Positions 42,721 through 55,695 of a stretch of 64,000 bases of DNA are shown in pieces (within the stretch, counting starts at the first letter, position 1; each line of letters starts with the position of its first letter). The stretch is from the NCBI GenBank assembly GCA_012845835.1, contig JABAKD010000021.1:9218006-9282005 (forward strand), read 5' to 3'. A program made the position numbers and the translations under genes. The notes below the pieces were generated by a model. That model searched no databases and was not told the DNA's origin. It saw only the letters and a list, made by a program, of their open reading frames with translations. This DNA comes from Undaria pinnatifida. Taxonomy: Eukaryota; Sar; Phaeophyceae; Laminariales; Alariaceae.

Positions 42721-44355
42721 TTTTAGCTTGGCTTGGTCATTCGACCGTTGACCACAAATCCCTTTCGAGCCGCAGCACCGATCCTGCTTCTAATAGGGAC
42801 ACCTTGATATTTAGGGACGCTGATTACGATTCTGTCATACATTCCGTAAAGTTGTCTGCTTATCCTATCCCGGTCCTTCCTCGCCGTCTGCCGACATCAT
42901 CTATTTTATACGATGATAGCTTTCGTTTTCTCGATTCTATCTAGTCTAACAAATTATTCCATGTCATGTACGTCAAACTTCCTTTTCTGCTCCTCTTTAG
43001 CATGCCGTTACTCATTGTATTTCTTTTTCATGTTGTCCCCCACTACTATGTGAGTGTTGTGCCATACGGCCACATTTTTATAGCCATGTCCTCCTCCCGA
43101 CAACTGGTATACCTCCTCCTTCTTCTCTATGGTAGGTCCACGTGCCCTACAGGAAATCGCAGTTTCATTTTTTTTCGCGCAGTCTACAGGTCCGTGCAGA
43201 AAGATACGTATTCATTTTAGTATATTTCCTCAACCGCCGTGTATATCGCGTGAGCGATTCTCCTACTATGTCACCATATTTCTTAGCGGTTGCCTTTCCC
43301 TTTCTTTTTTTGTTCCCTTTAGTTGTGCTATGAACCCGTCAAAGTTATCTTTTAGACAGCAGTACCTCTTCTTCGTCTCTCCATAACTCCACCATCAATA
43401 CTCTCTTCATGTTGTTATTTCGTTTTTTTCCAGCCCGCCATTTTGTTGTTGTTTCCCACACAGACCTATCAGTAATAGGTGACAACCTCTTTCCTGACAC
43501 ATAATATGCTTTGTGGGGGGGAGGGGGGGGCATGGGGGGGCTGGGCGGTAGGTTAAGCTTGGGCATGGATTTCGTTAAAGCGCATATATATGTTTCTTCG
43601 GTTGGCACAGGTTGTGGGGTGATCATGCAGACAGTGCGCAATAAATAAATACCTTGCGCACTGTTTTCTGGAGTGTCGTCCACCGCAAAGGGATATATAC
43701 CTGATCTAGATATTCAGCAAACCACAATGTTGTGATAGCCGTGCGAAACAGGCACAGCGTTGCTGGCACAACAAGCTCATGTCGTGCCGCACCAGTCAAA
43801 ATCGACACCATTTATTCGTGATTGATCGTGACTGTTACGGAAGGCAAAATACACCCACGGCTCGGATGTAAAAAAGATGCACGTAGTTTACTCGCGTTTA
43901 TTATGCTCACCTCAACCTGCCGCAACGGATTTTAGTGACGGAGGCTGCGTTTGAATGTACGACAAATGTATTGCGTTCCTCATCCAGATCGAACAGGTAC
44001 CAAAAATGTTTGTGCTCAGAACATTAGAATGTTGCCGCCTTCTCCCTCGTTGTCCGATTACTATTCTTTGGGAGGGGAGGGGTCCGGTGTCACCGATTTT
44101 GAAATACCGTTTCAGGTTGTAGCGGAGGTCACTTTTCTCCCAAGATATCAAGTCCGCCTGCGCACTCCGGCACAAAACAAACACAATGAATGGCATACGT
44201 CTCGATAACCCGCACGATGTGTACGCGGTAGCAGCGATAATTCCTTGCTTGTGCGAGTTTCAGATAGACTCGAGTAAACAGCCTTTTCTCAAGACCAAGG
44301 GCAAAAGGGATATTTGATCTGCTGTACGACCCGCATTAATTGACTGTGGGGGGAG
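42721..44355. other. Spacer with unassigned frames
   Basis: Plus frames at 42675-42944, 42966-43220 and 43951-44208 (SGVTDFEIPFQVVAEVTFLP) and a minus frame at 43345-43683 are open but unrecognised. A G-rich stretch lies at 43515-43550. Confidence 0.25.
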
Positions 44356-44577
44356 TTGTGTGCTCTGACACGAAGACATGTCCGGCCGATGTGGATATTT
44401 CCGTCACTGCAACTGCCACTTTACTACGGTTTCGAGTTATATTATGGTGTTGAGAGTAGAAACCTCGGATTTGAATATAAGTTAGTGCACAGTCCTTTCG
44501 AGCACAATATTAAAAAGATAAGCACTGCAGTTACCACTTACGGTGAATCTTACGTTGAATTTCGGATGAAAATTTAG
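44356..44577 (+). CDS. Possible terminal exon, unassigned
   Basis: The frame reads LPLYYGFELYYGVESRNLGF, EYKLVHSPFEHNIKKIS and TTYGESYVEFRMKI, then stops exactly where an 85-base tandem array begins. Its beta-strand-like, aromatic-rich composition differs from the chance frames nearby. No upstream exon identified and the family is unknown. Confidence 0.25.
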   Translation: MCALTRRHVRPMWIFPSLQLPLYYGFELYYGVESRNLGFEYKLVHSPFEHNIKKISTAVTTYGESYVEFRMKI

Positions 44578-44820
44578 TGTAAACGTAGATTTAAGCATGC
44601 TCAGGTTGTCCCGTCGCCCCTGGATTCTACCGGACTACGGACAAGCTGTTTTGATTATTTAGTGTAAACGTAGATTTAAGCATGCTCAGGTTGTCCCGTC
44701 GCCCCTGGATTCTACCGGACTACGGACACTGTTTTGAATATTTAGTTTAAACGTAGATTTAAGCATGCTCAGGTTGTCCCGTCGCCCCTGGATTCTACCG
44801 GACTACGGACATTGTTTTGT
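44573..44820 (+). repeat. 85-bp unit in three nearly identical copies
   Basis: Units start at 44573, 44658 and 44741. Each holds taaacgtagatttaagcatg, ctcaggttgtcccgtcgccc and ctaccggactacggac. Differences are limited to the a/t-rich join, where two bases were lost in the second spacer. The near identity indicates recent expansion. Confidence 0.9.
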
Positions 44821-46872
44821 GAAGATCAAGTTGTCCTACAACCCACCATGACCACTTTTTTTCCTCTTCTTTCCTCGCTGTTACTCTTCCAATGGGCACA
44901 AGCGCCTTTTCTCGATTACCGCTTCTCGTTCTTAGGCTAACAAGTGATCTCTGCAGACACTTCGTCCCACATCTGCAACTCTTTGCATGAAAGACAACCT
45001 GCACACAATATTGTGTCCACAGGCTATCCACATAAATATGGAATCCGGTCATTGAGACCAATTTATTGCAAACCCAGCGATAGCTCTATCGACCACTCGT
45101 CTCGCAGAGAAAACACATGTCAGCTGATATACGGACAAGATACGGCTGGTTCCCCCAGCATTGGTAATATTTCATACCGAAAGTGAAACAAGTCGCTCTC
45201 GGTGCCGTCCATGATCACATTGCGTGCTCCTGCTGCAAGGTAGCAGTCGCGGATTATAGCAGGAGTGTATTTTGCCGTTCGCCAACACATGTTTTAAGAT
45301 TTTTCAATTCGTTAATTGAAGCTCCTGTCTCGCGGCTTCAAATGTTGGCGGCCTGACAAAAGCAGAAGTGGTTGGCTAGTTTTCGTGGGTACACACTCAA
45401 CCCTATATTTTGGCGTTGGGCACCGTCTTAACGTTGGCCGGCGGATGCATCGACCCCGTGCCGCCTGTGGACCGTTTACTTTTTTTGGAATGATGGATGT
45501 TTTTTCTCTACGTTTGCTGCCTAATTTTGTCCCGCTTAAAAACCACTTGTATGTAGTCTTTTCGAAGCGTGCTACGATAGAGGGTTTGGCAGCACGTTTC
45601 ACCCGTTTGGGATTCTGAATAATGAGATTGGGGTTATTAAACCACCTCGGCCCAAATTCGTCGGAACCACGTTCTCTTCTCGAAAACTGATCGTTTCGTT
45701 TCAAATACCGTAGGCTGTTGTATATATATATAGGGTTTGTCCATCGGGCTGCACTTTAAGGTTGCTCAACACGCTGTCTTTTGGCCACGAGAGGTAAGAA
45801 CCTCCTCAACTGCTGTTGCCTCAGATGGCCAACGGTGTACCTCTGACGTAGAATGGGTCATTGGTGACTTATTGGCTGTCAGGCGTTGATGGGAGGTTTT
45901 TGTTGATGCTCGTTTGCGTGGGCCCTAACATGCGTGTTGACGTGCACGGTGGGTGCGGGTGTCCGGTGTATTTCCGTTACGTGGCAGATATAGCGCCTTC
46001 CCGGGAATCACAATTAACCGTCGAACGCCCGGCTCACGATGGTGCGGCTGACCAAGACGCTTACGGCCTCGTTAGGGGCATCTGTATGTATCGCAGTTAC
46101 CGGTGAGCAAAAATGTCCAAGTCGACCCTTGTTCACCGTAAGGCCTTGTGTTTTGATTTTGCAATACTGCTACACAAGAAGGTTCCAGAAAATAATATTA
46201 ATGTTGTGCGACCATTTTGTGCCGAGGACTCCAATAATACGGAAAAAAACTGACACGAAAACAGAAACGACTGTGCTGGTGGACATTATCTTCTCGTGTT
46301 GTTGTCACGGTGCAGTGTGTACTGACCGAACCATACACCCGCCCGAGAAGGAAATGATGAGGATATTTTGGGGGTGGACGAAGTAACGATCCGCTCCGTA
46401 GATGTTGTGACAGGCATACCATTGTCCATTGTACGAGATAATTGAGCTTGTTTTTGTTAGGGTCTGGGGAGGGTGTTTTTGCCGTGGGCGTAGTAGATGG
46501 CAAACTGGTGCATCTTCCTCACTGTCGAGAGTAGATCTCACGAGTTGGTCAACCGCAATACCGAGTCGAGCACGAGCAAGTCAGGGTTCGTGCTGGGGGC
46601 GTCAGCAGATTGACGTAGTCCGACCAAGGCAGAAGTCTGTGCCTCTTCGCTCTCCCTCTTCCTTTTCCTCCTCTTTTTAACGCCTTCTCTGGCAGACACA
46701 ACCCGTCCGGGGCATTTTAGGGGGTACGTTGGATGAACCAATCCCTCGACGGAAAAACAGACGACGAAATGTGTTATTCTCATGCGCGCAGTACATACAT
46801 AGACGTTTTGCTAATTCCATTTTTTCGACACATCCACGTGTGACCCTGCCTTCTTGCCTGATCCGAATCTAG
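44821..46872. other. Spacer with unassigned frames
   Basis: Overlapping frames on both strands at 45312-45704 (minus, 130 codons; plus, 100 codons with VPLKNHLYVVFSKRATIEGL) and plus 45861-46106. None recognised and no second copy. A (TA)n occurs at 45720-45731. Confidence 0.25.
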
Positions 46873-46918
46873 GTCTCAACCAGTGCCTTAACGATTGTTC
46901 TTCTACCCGATCAACAGT
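46873..46918 (+). CDS. Candidate upstream exon of LRR gene
   Basis: Between acceptor ctag (46869-46872) and donor gtgagt (46919) lies LNQCLNDCSSTRST. Its phase at the 3' side (two bases over) fits the next exon. Two cysteines close together would suit an N-terminal LRR cap. With 46 bases, chance splice signals cannot be excluded. Confidence 0.25.
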
Positions 46919-47404
46919 GTGAGTGAGAGCATTTGATTTAGATTTTTGCTGGAAATTGATGTGTACATTGACCAGGTGGTTTTTCAAGCAGCTTTATACC
47001 AGTTTCTCAAGTATTTTACTGTACCCGTACTGTCTTTGAGGAGAGAGATTAATAGAACAGTAAGGATAGTAGCATTTTCCAATGTACGCTGGTCGGTTGG
47101 TCGATGTTTACAACAAATTCTGTGCCGTAGGTTCAGGTATGTATGTCTCACCAGTGCTTTTGTCACAAAGGAAACAATCTGAAAACACATGGGTGCCGCA
47201 GCGTCGACGCGTACCGAGGATTGCTCGTGCGTGGCACGCTTGACGTCGGGCCACCAACCTTTGAAGATGTCGTGAAAGGCCCTCTTATGCGAAGGATACT
47301 TGCCTGAACAGTAACGGTGCACCCAGCTCCCTGAATATGCCACTAACCTATTGCTTGCAATATATCGATCATCCCCATTCCCGTTTCGTTTCTTCATGTT
47401 TCAG

Positions 47405-47494
47405 GATTTTGAAAGACTGCGGGCTTTATTACATGGATCTCGGCGACCTGAAGAGGTGTTTTGACAGCATTGGACGCAGCGGCATCACCCATAT
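47405..47494 (+). CDS. LRR gene, exon coding first repeat/cap
   Basis: Preceded by a pyrimidine tract and cag (47402-47404) and followed by gtatgt, the 90-base exon reads ILKDCGLYYMDLGDLKRC, then FDSIGRSGITH. It starts with one base and ends with two bases of split codons (phase 2 both sides). Joined to the next exon it gives GITHIDLSVNALSEIP, a normal LRR transition, which strongly supports the splice. The gene would code for an LRR protein. In brown algae such single-repeat exons belong to candidate receptor or recognition genes. Localisation and C-terminal domains are not visible here. Confidence 0.6.
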
Positions 47495-48054
47495 GTATGT
47501 TTCCCTGTCAGTGGAAGGCGGGCAAGTATGTCGTCATCACTGAGACCTGACGCAATATTGTGCGGAAAATAACGACATCCAACACTTGTCAGCCAAGCAA
47601 TGCCATCAAACCTGTCCAGAAACGTTTTTACGGAACACATGGTAAAAACAACAGCGGCGGGGGACAGTACAAAAGGGCTGGGCGTCATTCCCTGAATATT
47701 CCCACCATAAAATTTCTCTTAATGAACTTATGAGGTCTGCATCGAAATTCATGCCAAGCAGTGGAAGACATTCGAAAAGTTCAGTCCAATAAAAAATGCT
47801 CCCTCAATATTCACATAATTTCAACGCAAATCTGCTGCGACATAGGGTGGCCTTATTACACCTTAATATTGAATTATAAATGACAGGATCCACTTATGGA
47901 TATCGAAATCCATGTCTTTGTTGATGTGCAGTCACTACTCACGGGTAGACTACTTACGTTGATGTAGATGCGGGCAAATACAAATCGCGACGAGACTATG
48001 TTTGTTCCTTCACGAAGACTCACTGTATCCAACCCATATTTGATAGATACGACT

Positions 48055-48195
48055 GTGGTTGCAACGGGAGTCGCCAACCTATATCGTTAAAGAGGACACA
48101 ACCCGTAATACGCGCGATCGGAGTATCAGACACAGCTTGAAAAGACGAGTTTCGACAAAGTATCCGATCTCACAGCTGGAGTGTATTTTTTATAT
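48055..48195 (+). repeat. Family 1 repeat end, in LRR gene first intron
   Basis: Contains ggagtcgccaacctatatcg, aatacgcgcgatcggagtat, ttcgacaaagtatccgatc and tcacagctggagtgta, the right end of the element. Confidence 0.8.
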
Positions 48196-49487
48196 ATATA
48201 TTTTAGAACGTTGAATACAGTGTAAGATAACCGGCGTACCAACATCAGTATCTACGTATGGGTACCGAACTTGTCAGGAAATTGCCTAGGTTCGACGGTC
48301 GGCTCGTGCGACCACCTGTGTAATACGTCTGCCTGGAGCATGAGCATTGTGCCGTGGCAACAATGGGAAGAACCGGCCACCTATCTCACTACCCTTTTCC
48401 ATTTTTTGTCTACATTAACGCCACTTTCAAACAAGATTCTTTCTTCTTCATCACAAGTCATGTTAACAGACACTTCGACGCCACCGGTACAACTATTGAG
48501 CACAGAGACAAAGTCTCGAGACAGGTCAGTGTCACACTGAAGAGTCTCGTCAAGACGGGACTGGTCCTACTAAACGTGCTACATCTTTAGTATCATTCGA
48601 CTGGGTTTCTTGCTGTAGAATTTTCGAACTGCGCGTTTGCCGCCAGTTACCCGGTTTTTTCGTTTATCGATCCTTAGCGTGGTTTACCTCAACGCTGATC
48701 AGTTCAGTAATGAGACAGTGGTTCATCACGCCTTACGTGTGGCCATTCTCCACCGCCAACGATAATGTGGTTAGCGTCGCTGTCGCGGGCACAAAACATC
48801 GTAAGCAGCGACGCAGCAGCATATACGCAGAAGCATATTCATACTTGCTTTTGAAATATCTTGGTCATCGTCGAAGGGCGGGAAACACACTCGGGTCTCA
48901 CTTCCTGGTAAGGGTATGCGAATGTAGCTAGGAAAAACTCCAAATCCTTCTTGTTGATGAAGCATGGTTATCGGAAATTGAAAACACGTCGTGCCGTTGG
49001 ATGAGCAATTGCGGTCTGATCCTTTATGCGGAAAGTGGGTTTAACGATTCAGGAATAAATAATCTGCGGCAAGTGTCGTACATGTCCTTCCGCTCCACTT
49101 GGGCAGTCCTTGCTTTGGATGACATAAGTCGCTATCGTCATCTTCGTATTCCGCATTGATTCTCTGTGCTTCTCTATGGAGTCGCAGAAGGATCGATCAA
49201 GTGTGCCTGTACTTGCACAGTGCACCAGGTCACATTGAAAGAAGACAGCGTGCGTGGACGATTGTTTGAAGCCATTGGACGACTGAGCGATCAAACGACT
49301 TGTTAACATTGTCTTCGGTGGGCTGAGGACAAGACCGTTTTCTGGAATCAAGCGTCGGCCGCTCCTCTCTCTACCTTTACATTTGCGCTTTCATGTGTCG
49401 CCAACGTTTCTTCTTCGCTCCCCTCAACGAGCTTCCTTTGACGACATCTCTTCCCCTGCCTCCACCGCGATTCATGCCATGCTGCAG

Positions 49488-49559
49488 AGACCTGAGCGTG
49501 AACGCCTTATCAGAGATACCGGCCGACCTGTTCGAGTCCATGAGCGCTCTGGAGACGTT
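49488..49559 (+). CDS. LRR gene, 72-nt exon
   Basis: Between gctgcag and gtgagt, exactly 72 bases: DLSVNALSEIPADLFESM, SALETL. This matches the 24-residue LRR form LxxNxLxxIPxxLFxxLxxLxxL. Phase 2 at both ends, so the exon can be added, lost or exchanged without disturbing the frame. The donor gtgagt at 49560 is consensus. The next good LRR exon is 11.2 kb away, and missing exons may lie between. Confidence 0.8.
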
Positions 49560-50605
49560 GTGAGTGTCACTTCCAATATCCCCCTCTAGCCTTACGTTAA
49601 CGTCAGCGGCACTCTCATTATGAAGCCCGATGCGGGAAGGAAGACATTTTCGGGAGTAGGGTTTTATGTTCTTGTGCCCTTCATGTTATAGTCGTCTACT
49701 CGGACCAGGTGCCGAAGCTTGCCTCACGCGGGCAACACAAAGGTTGATTATATAGCCCAGTCAAACCCCGTGTTATGCGCTCAGCGTCCCGTTGTAAAAC
49801 TGTATTAAGTAGGGGTGGTCTATGCGGGTGCGGTTGTGCCGTTGCACGTTGTATTCGGCTCGGGGTGCGAACGGCGATTGAGTAAATTTGTCAAAAAAAA
49901 TACTAAATACGTTGGTGGTATATGTCACAAACTAATGAACGACAGTTTAGCTTGCCATATCCAGCTCGAGCCAGGAACCTGATGCGTACAGATGGACAAA
50001 ACGTTGGTACCAGGCGAATAGATCGCAAATCACAAGGTCCAGAGAAAGTGCAATCGGTGCAGTAGGTAAGCTGCCAGCGTAGTGAAAACCGTGCATGCGT
50101 CTCGAACAAACAGATCTCAATCCAAAGTCTCAGGGAAATCTCCACCGCACGAATGAGGGTCAGTCGTGGCCAAGTTTGTATTCGGTTGGAGGAAGGATAA
50201 AAAAGTGTTTTCTCTGTAGATCTGTGTCGAGCGTGACCCGGACACATTCTACTCATGCCTCTGCACATATACATTTACTGTTCTGATCAACAATGGTGAC
50301 CAACACAAAAGGGGTCGCTCGGATCACAAGCCGCCCGTGGCTGACGTTTAAGTATTATCCAGTCTAAAAACAACCGCTGTGAACCCTTTTCTACCGTGCT
50401 TCCCCATATGTGACTTAGCAGCAGCACTCCCGTCTCTTCGCGCTTAAACATTTTTTCCGTATAGCCTTCGCGTTCGACAAGATGAACGCTTTGTCTGGAG
50501 AGTCATCCTACCAGGGGGGGTGCATTTTTGGGACTCAAACAATGGAGACAGGTTGAACTTTTTAAGTGTGGGCCTACCGGCTGATTCATCCTCTAACTAA
50601 TGCCG

Positions 50606-50730
50606 AAACCTGTGGAGCACCCATAATATCGTATTCTAGCGTGGGCTGACTCAAGGGAAATGGGCAAAGACTTGTGGAGCACCCATGATATCATAGCGTG
50701 GGCTGACTCAAGGCCAATGGGTTAATTAAG
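50606..50730 (+). repeat. ~62-bp tandem duplication
   Basis: Two units of c.tgtggagcacccat.atat and agcgtgggctgactcaagg, adjacent and same direction. Confidence 0.75.
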
Positions 50731-50799
50731 CGAACAGCGGGTCAACGCCAAACCACTATCACCGTATCACCCGCGAAACATATATAGTCTAGTCTTAAT

Positions 50800-51735
50800 G
50801 TGTACTATATATTAAGAGAACACTGCACGCACAGGATATCACCTCATTATCTTTCGAGAGCCATCCATGCCGCTGCTTTCCCCCCTCCCCCGCCCCGAAC
50901 GCCCCCCTGTTCCCCATCACCCGCACCATCGCGTAGACCTAGCACCACACGTATAATAAACCCCTCACGTAAATCCCTTCGTCCCCCCCCCCCCCCCCCC
51001 CTCCCCGCCCCCCCCCCCCCCCCCCCACCCGCCCCCCCCCTCCCACCGCCCCCCCCCCCCCAACTCAACCCAACCCTACCCCCTCGAACAGTTCACCCTC
51101 TCTCTACTCACTGATTGTTCGACTTACCCCAGGATATACATGATAAAGTGATGCATTATTTCCAAACCGTCACATTTATCCCCTCAAAATAATGTACAGT
51201 TTCCACGCACATAATGAGCTGCCCCCCGCGCCGCCCCCCCTCCCGCCCCCACCCCCCCCCCCCCCCGCCCACCCCCCAATAATAAACTGGTGCCAAAACC
51301 GTCAGATTTATCCCCTTGAAAAGATTTATAGCTTACATGCACAAATTCCCCCCCCCTTTCCCCCCCCACCCCCCTCCCCCTCCAAACCCGCTCGTTTTTG
51401 ATCAAAAACAAGCCCCCACGTCCTTCAAAACTCCGCCCCCCCTGCTCATTGGTCATTCGACATACAAGATTCATATGATAAAATGATACATTTCCCTCTA
51501 CAGCTGTCAGATTTTGTCCCCCTCAGAAACAAGTTTTATAGTTTCCGCGCACAGACTGCTTAACATCACCCTTTTGACCCTGATAGCTACACTGTAGTCG
51601 TAAGGGGAGTCGCCGACCTATATCGTTTATGAGGACACACAACTCGTAGTGCGCGCGATCGGAGTATCACACACAGCTTACAAAGATGAGTTACGACGAA
51701 ATCTTCGATCTCACAGCTGGAGTGTATTTTCATTT
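50800..51735 (+). repeat. Family 1 repeat, full-length copy with longest C-tracts
   Basis: About 935 bases from aggatatcacctcattatct to cacagctggagtgtattttc. C-tracts at 50980-51062 and 51230-51280 are almost pure C. Three subrepeats (51140, 51285, 51475) are recognisable by accgtca.atttatcccc or gtcagattttgtcccc. Confidence 0.85.
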
Positions 51736-51779
51736 TTTATAATATATCATGCTGTGATGCTGTTGTCTCGGAACCAAGC

Positions 51780-52060
51780 TGGGGTAGGGGTTTTACAGAA
51801 CTTACAGAAATTCCTGGTAGGGTACGGAAGTGTTACGGAGCTCACAAAAGTTCCGGGTATTGTGGCACGGGCGTACAGAACTCACATGACTAATATAAAT
51901 GATACATTACGGTACTCACATGAGTTATGAAAATGATATACCCGTAACCAGGGTATATGTGGCACTGGCGTAAGAACTTGCTAAGTTCCGCGGATGGGTA
52001 TGACTGTCGTAAAGAACTTCCAGAAGTTCCGGGTACGGGTTTGAATGTCCTTCACAATTA
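51780..52060 (+). repeat. S-type repeat cluster
   Basis: Units with acagaacttacagaaattcc, ggtacggaagtgttacgg, gttccgggtattgtggcac and gaacttccagaagttccggg. The orientation is reversed relative to 37 kb. Confidence 0.6.
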
Positions 52061-52529
52061 TTAAAAGTTCTTCGTACATAATCCTACATGCCGTGCTCAG
52101 TAACTTGTTGATGAGCAGAGCTATTACACCACAAGCAATCACATTTTCCGGTGGTTGGGGCAAGAGTGGCTGGGGGACAGCCACAAGCATTTATCCTGTC
52201 CGCCCCTTTTCCCAAGCTGCTTTGTCCTCTGCTACGTTCTAAAGCGAAAATCGAAGTCTTAATAGCAAACAATTCGAAAGAAGATGATCGTCTCAGCGGC
52301 AAAGAGTAACATGTCATGGCTACCTCAGTCAAATTCGGCTGTTGTAGACTAAAGTCATGTCGCGACAGCATTTTGTATGGTTCCAATGCCCGTGACAAGA
52401 AAGCGGAAGACCGCTCTGACTTCTTCGCCATATCGCGTTCTCCCCCCATTGCCATTGATGATGGACTTGATACCCTCTTTGAGTGCAATGCCTTTTTTGG
52501 TCAGTTTCTAGGGTCTGCTAGTATAACTT

Positions 52530-52690
52530 TTATTTTCTTTCTTCCTTTCGTTGCATTTTTTTTTGTCTTGCCTTTTCTTGCTTTTCTTGTCTTTTCTTTA
52601 TTTTCCTTTTTTGTGGTTCTTCTCTTTTCTCTTTTTTTTTCATTCATTTATCTTTTCTTCTTTTCTTTGTTTTTGTTTTCCGATTGACTT
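52530..52690 (+). repeat. Polypyrimidine tract (CTTTT-rich)
   Basis: About 160 bases almost entirely of C and T (tttcttcctttcgttg, cttttcttgtcttttc). It yields long but meaningless Phe/Leu/Ser frames on the plus strand. Confidence 0.8.
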
Positions 52691-53029
52691 GCGTCTGTCG
52701 TGCGTATGCGTAGTGGTAGATACCACGTGCAATATTCACGTGGTGGTCTTTCTTGGGTGGCAAGCGGTATAGTCGGTTTTTCAAGGCACGAGTAGTGAGA
52801 CGTATGCACCAATTTGGACCTGGCACATCGTAGACTGACTCTGAATTTCACTTTTATATGTTTCTGGTGGAGGCATGGATTGCACGCAAGCTGTGATATA
52901 TGCGTGTAACGCCTTGGGTTTGTTTGTGTTTTTCAATGGGGTATTCCTCAGCTCTAGAGTGACTAGAGCCTGTCCTGTGACCACGAAATTGATTATGCGA
53001 GTTGCTGTGAGAACAACAAAAACATGATG

Positions 53030-53138
<109 letters not shown>

Positions 53139-53419
53139 TGTATTTTCATACAGCAGGAGTCCACTACCTGCTGTATTTCTCTAAAATCAAAGCGAAGCCC
53201 ATACAGAAACAATTGTTCATGGCATAGGAAGGAGTTTCCACCCGAGTGTCCGTGCCTCTCGTACCCAGCATCCTTCATCGTAACCAGCCACCTCGTGCTG
53301 ACCCCAACCCGGGCCCACACATCAACGGGCTTAGCAGCCGGCGCTTCCCCAGAGTACGGCAGATACTGGTCGTAATTTTGTTTCACAACCAAGTTATCGA
53401 GCCATCTCTTCTCCCCAGT

Positions 53420-53760
53420 CTCAAACTGCTCCTGCCGCCCCTGCGGCTGCTTCTGTGCGGTACTCTCGCTCCCAGTCTCGAGCATTGGGAACACGAGCTG
53501 TGACTTCTAAACAGGGGGTGGTGCCGCCGGAGGTAGCAAATGCTGCTGCTGTTTTAATGGCATCTGCAAGAGCTCCTCCTGCTCTTCCCTCTCCCGTCTC
53601 TAGTCCTACCTCATCTCTGCAAGCCACAACCACCATCTAATGTTTCTTTGCTATGAACTGCTGCTGCTGCGGCTGCTGCTCTGCAGTGCTCTTACTCCCA
53701 GCCTCATATCGTGGTAACACAAGCTGTGACTCGGATCTGGCGAACGCCCGCTCTGCTCTC
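53420..53760 (+). repeat. Degenerate ~225-bp tandem repeat
   Basis: Both units contain ctgctcctgccgcccctgcg or the like, then ctc.ctcccagtct/cctc.a, a.cacgagctgtgac and gctgctgctg. Frames through it (for example 53455-53640, Ala/Pro/Ser-rich) are low complexity and not called. Confidence 0.5.
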
Positions 53761-53833
53761 TTGTATCTGACATCGCTGCCATCGCATTTGCTCCTCCTCT
53801 CGTGAAGAGAAGCTCGAGAGCTCGAAGAAAAGA

Positions 53834-54180
53834 TGCGAGTACTCGCGAATGCAGCCTTTGATTCGCTAGAACTCGTATCATCTATGGTCCAGATACCACA
53901 AAGGAAACCACCCTCGATTTCTGGATTTGTCCCGTATTGCGAGCAGCTGTTCCAGCTCCCGCATGTATGCCCTCTGAGAGCTCCCCGCTCTTTCTGCCCA
54001 CGCCTTCACGTCCCGGTCTACAACACCCATATTCACCTCACCTTCAGGCATGTTTCAAATAAGGCACCCAGCTCGCTCCTTTTCACAGAGAGCGCTGTTT
54101 TTGTGATATCTCCAGCTCGCTCTCTTCCAGAGAAGAGCCCACGTCACTCAACACCCTTTGCTTCGAACAGTGAAGGTTGA
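53834..54180 (+). CDS. Unassigned ORF, 115 codons
   Basis: A plus frame with ATG at 53833-53835 (PPSISGFVPYCEQLFQLPH, HIHLTFRHVSNKAPSSLLF). Located inside the presumed long intron. Not recognised, probably chance. Confidence 0.12.
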
Positions 54181-54834
54181 TCGCACGGTGCGCGATAATT
54201 TCGTGTTTGTTGATCCCTGTTAAGCGTAGAGGGCTCACCCGTTGATCTTACAATAGTGGGGTAGTGGAGTAACCGGTGGGAACGCAAGTAAAAAAAGACG
54301 TTCGAAAAATAGCACGTTGCCCCCAGGCAAGGGACAGCGTAGAGAGAAGACTCACTCGGTAGAAGCACAAAAAGCGACGGCGAAAAAGACAAACTAATTG
54401 CACCATCTCGTTACCGCTACGACGTATCCCACCTGATCATATCCAAGCATGCAATCAACATTCTCACGCCCGTCAACATTCAGTCTCCCGCGTATAGCCG
54501 ACGTGATTGAATTGCGTCAAGTCTACTGCAAACCTCGCGTGTATCACAATTTGATGTAAGAGTGGTTACGCAAACATCTTGAATACCTCGCCTGCGACAT
54601 GTCGATGGTTCAAGCAGTCTCCCGGGCACCAAGAATTTATCAACTTGCTTCAACGATCTCGTATTACACTGCACGAACGGGACACGCGGTTTAATTTGAC
54701 TGCGACCAATGCATCTGCTACCTCGAGAACCAAGACAGCGGTTTGCTCGAGTCGGTACAAGCCGGTCTCGTCAACAACATGGGATCCATCAAATAATGCG
54801 AGTGCTACATAACAGTACCTGGCATACTTTGGAC

Positions 54835-55100
54835 TATAGGATTGGCTTTATGAACTGGTGCATTTCCTTCCACAGCTGTCAGATTCCGTCCCCTCAGAAC
54901 GGTTTTTGTAGTTTTTGCGCACAGACTGACTAACATCACCCTGTTGACCCTGATAGCTACACTGTAGTTGCAAGGGGAGTCACCGACTTATTTCCTTGAT
55001 GAGGACACACAACCCGTTATACGCGGGATCGGAGTACCACAGACCATACTTGCCAAGATAATATTCGGCAAATTTTTCGATCTCACAACTTGAGTGTATA
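54835..55100 (+). repeat. Family 1 repeat, copy without C-tract
   Basis: Starts attggctttatgaactggtg, runs acagctgtcagattccgtcc, gcgcacagactgactaacat, ttgaccctgatagctacact and ends tcgatctcacaacttgagtg. Confidence 0.8.
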
Positions 55101-55695
55101 TATATTAAATTGTAAGAACTATATATGTCGTGGTTCGTAATTTTAAACCTGCACAAAGGCGATGGGTCGACAACTCCATCTTGGCTTCATGAGATGTAAA
55201 ACAGGTTAACTTATCCACACCGACGCAATGCAGGTTCTGTCGTGTGACCTGTGAGGGTGACACCACCATCAGGTGCTGGCGGCGTTTCTCACTGGTGTCA
55301 TGGCATAGACTAGCCACCAAGCGAAAGGCGTTACTCGTACTGAAATTTCGTCGCTCATGTCCCAGTATGCATCAGATGATGATAGTAGAGACAGAGTAGG
55401 TACCTACCTTCATTAGCAATCATGTAATGTGATGCACTCTACAGGGTTTGTCAAGTAGCCCCATGACAGCGACTCCACCCTCACGCATTCGCCGCGTCTC
55501 CACGGCGGCGAATCTCTTTGGCAGCTTGGTACAACCAACCCATGGCGCACCCAGAAAAAAAGTCGTAGGACTACAATTCGTGCGTGATGTCCCAGTATCG
55601 TATGAAGATATGTATCAAAACTGCGACGGCACAATACAATAGATATGCGTCGGCAACAAGGTCGGCGCGCAGTATTCACAGGGCCCCAATTCCCG

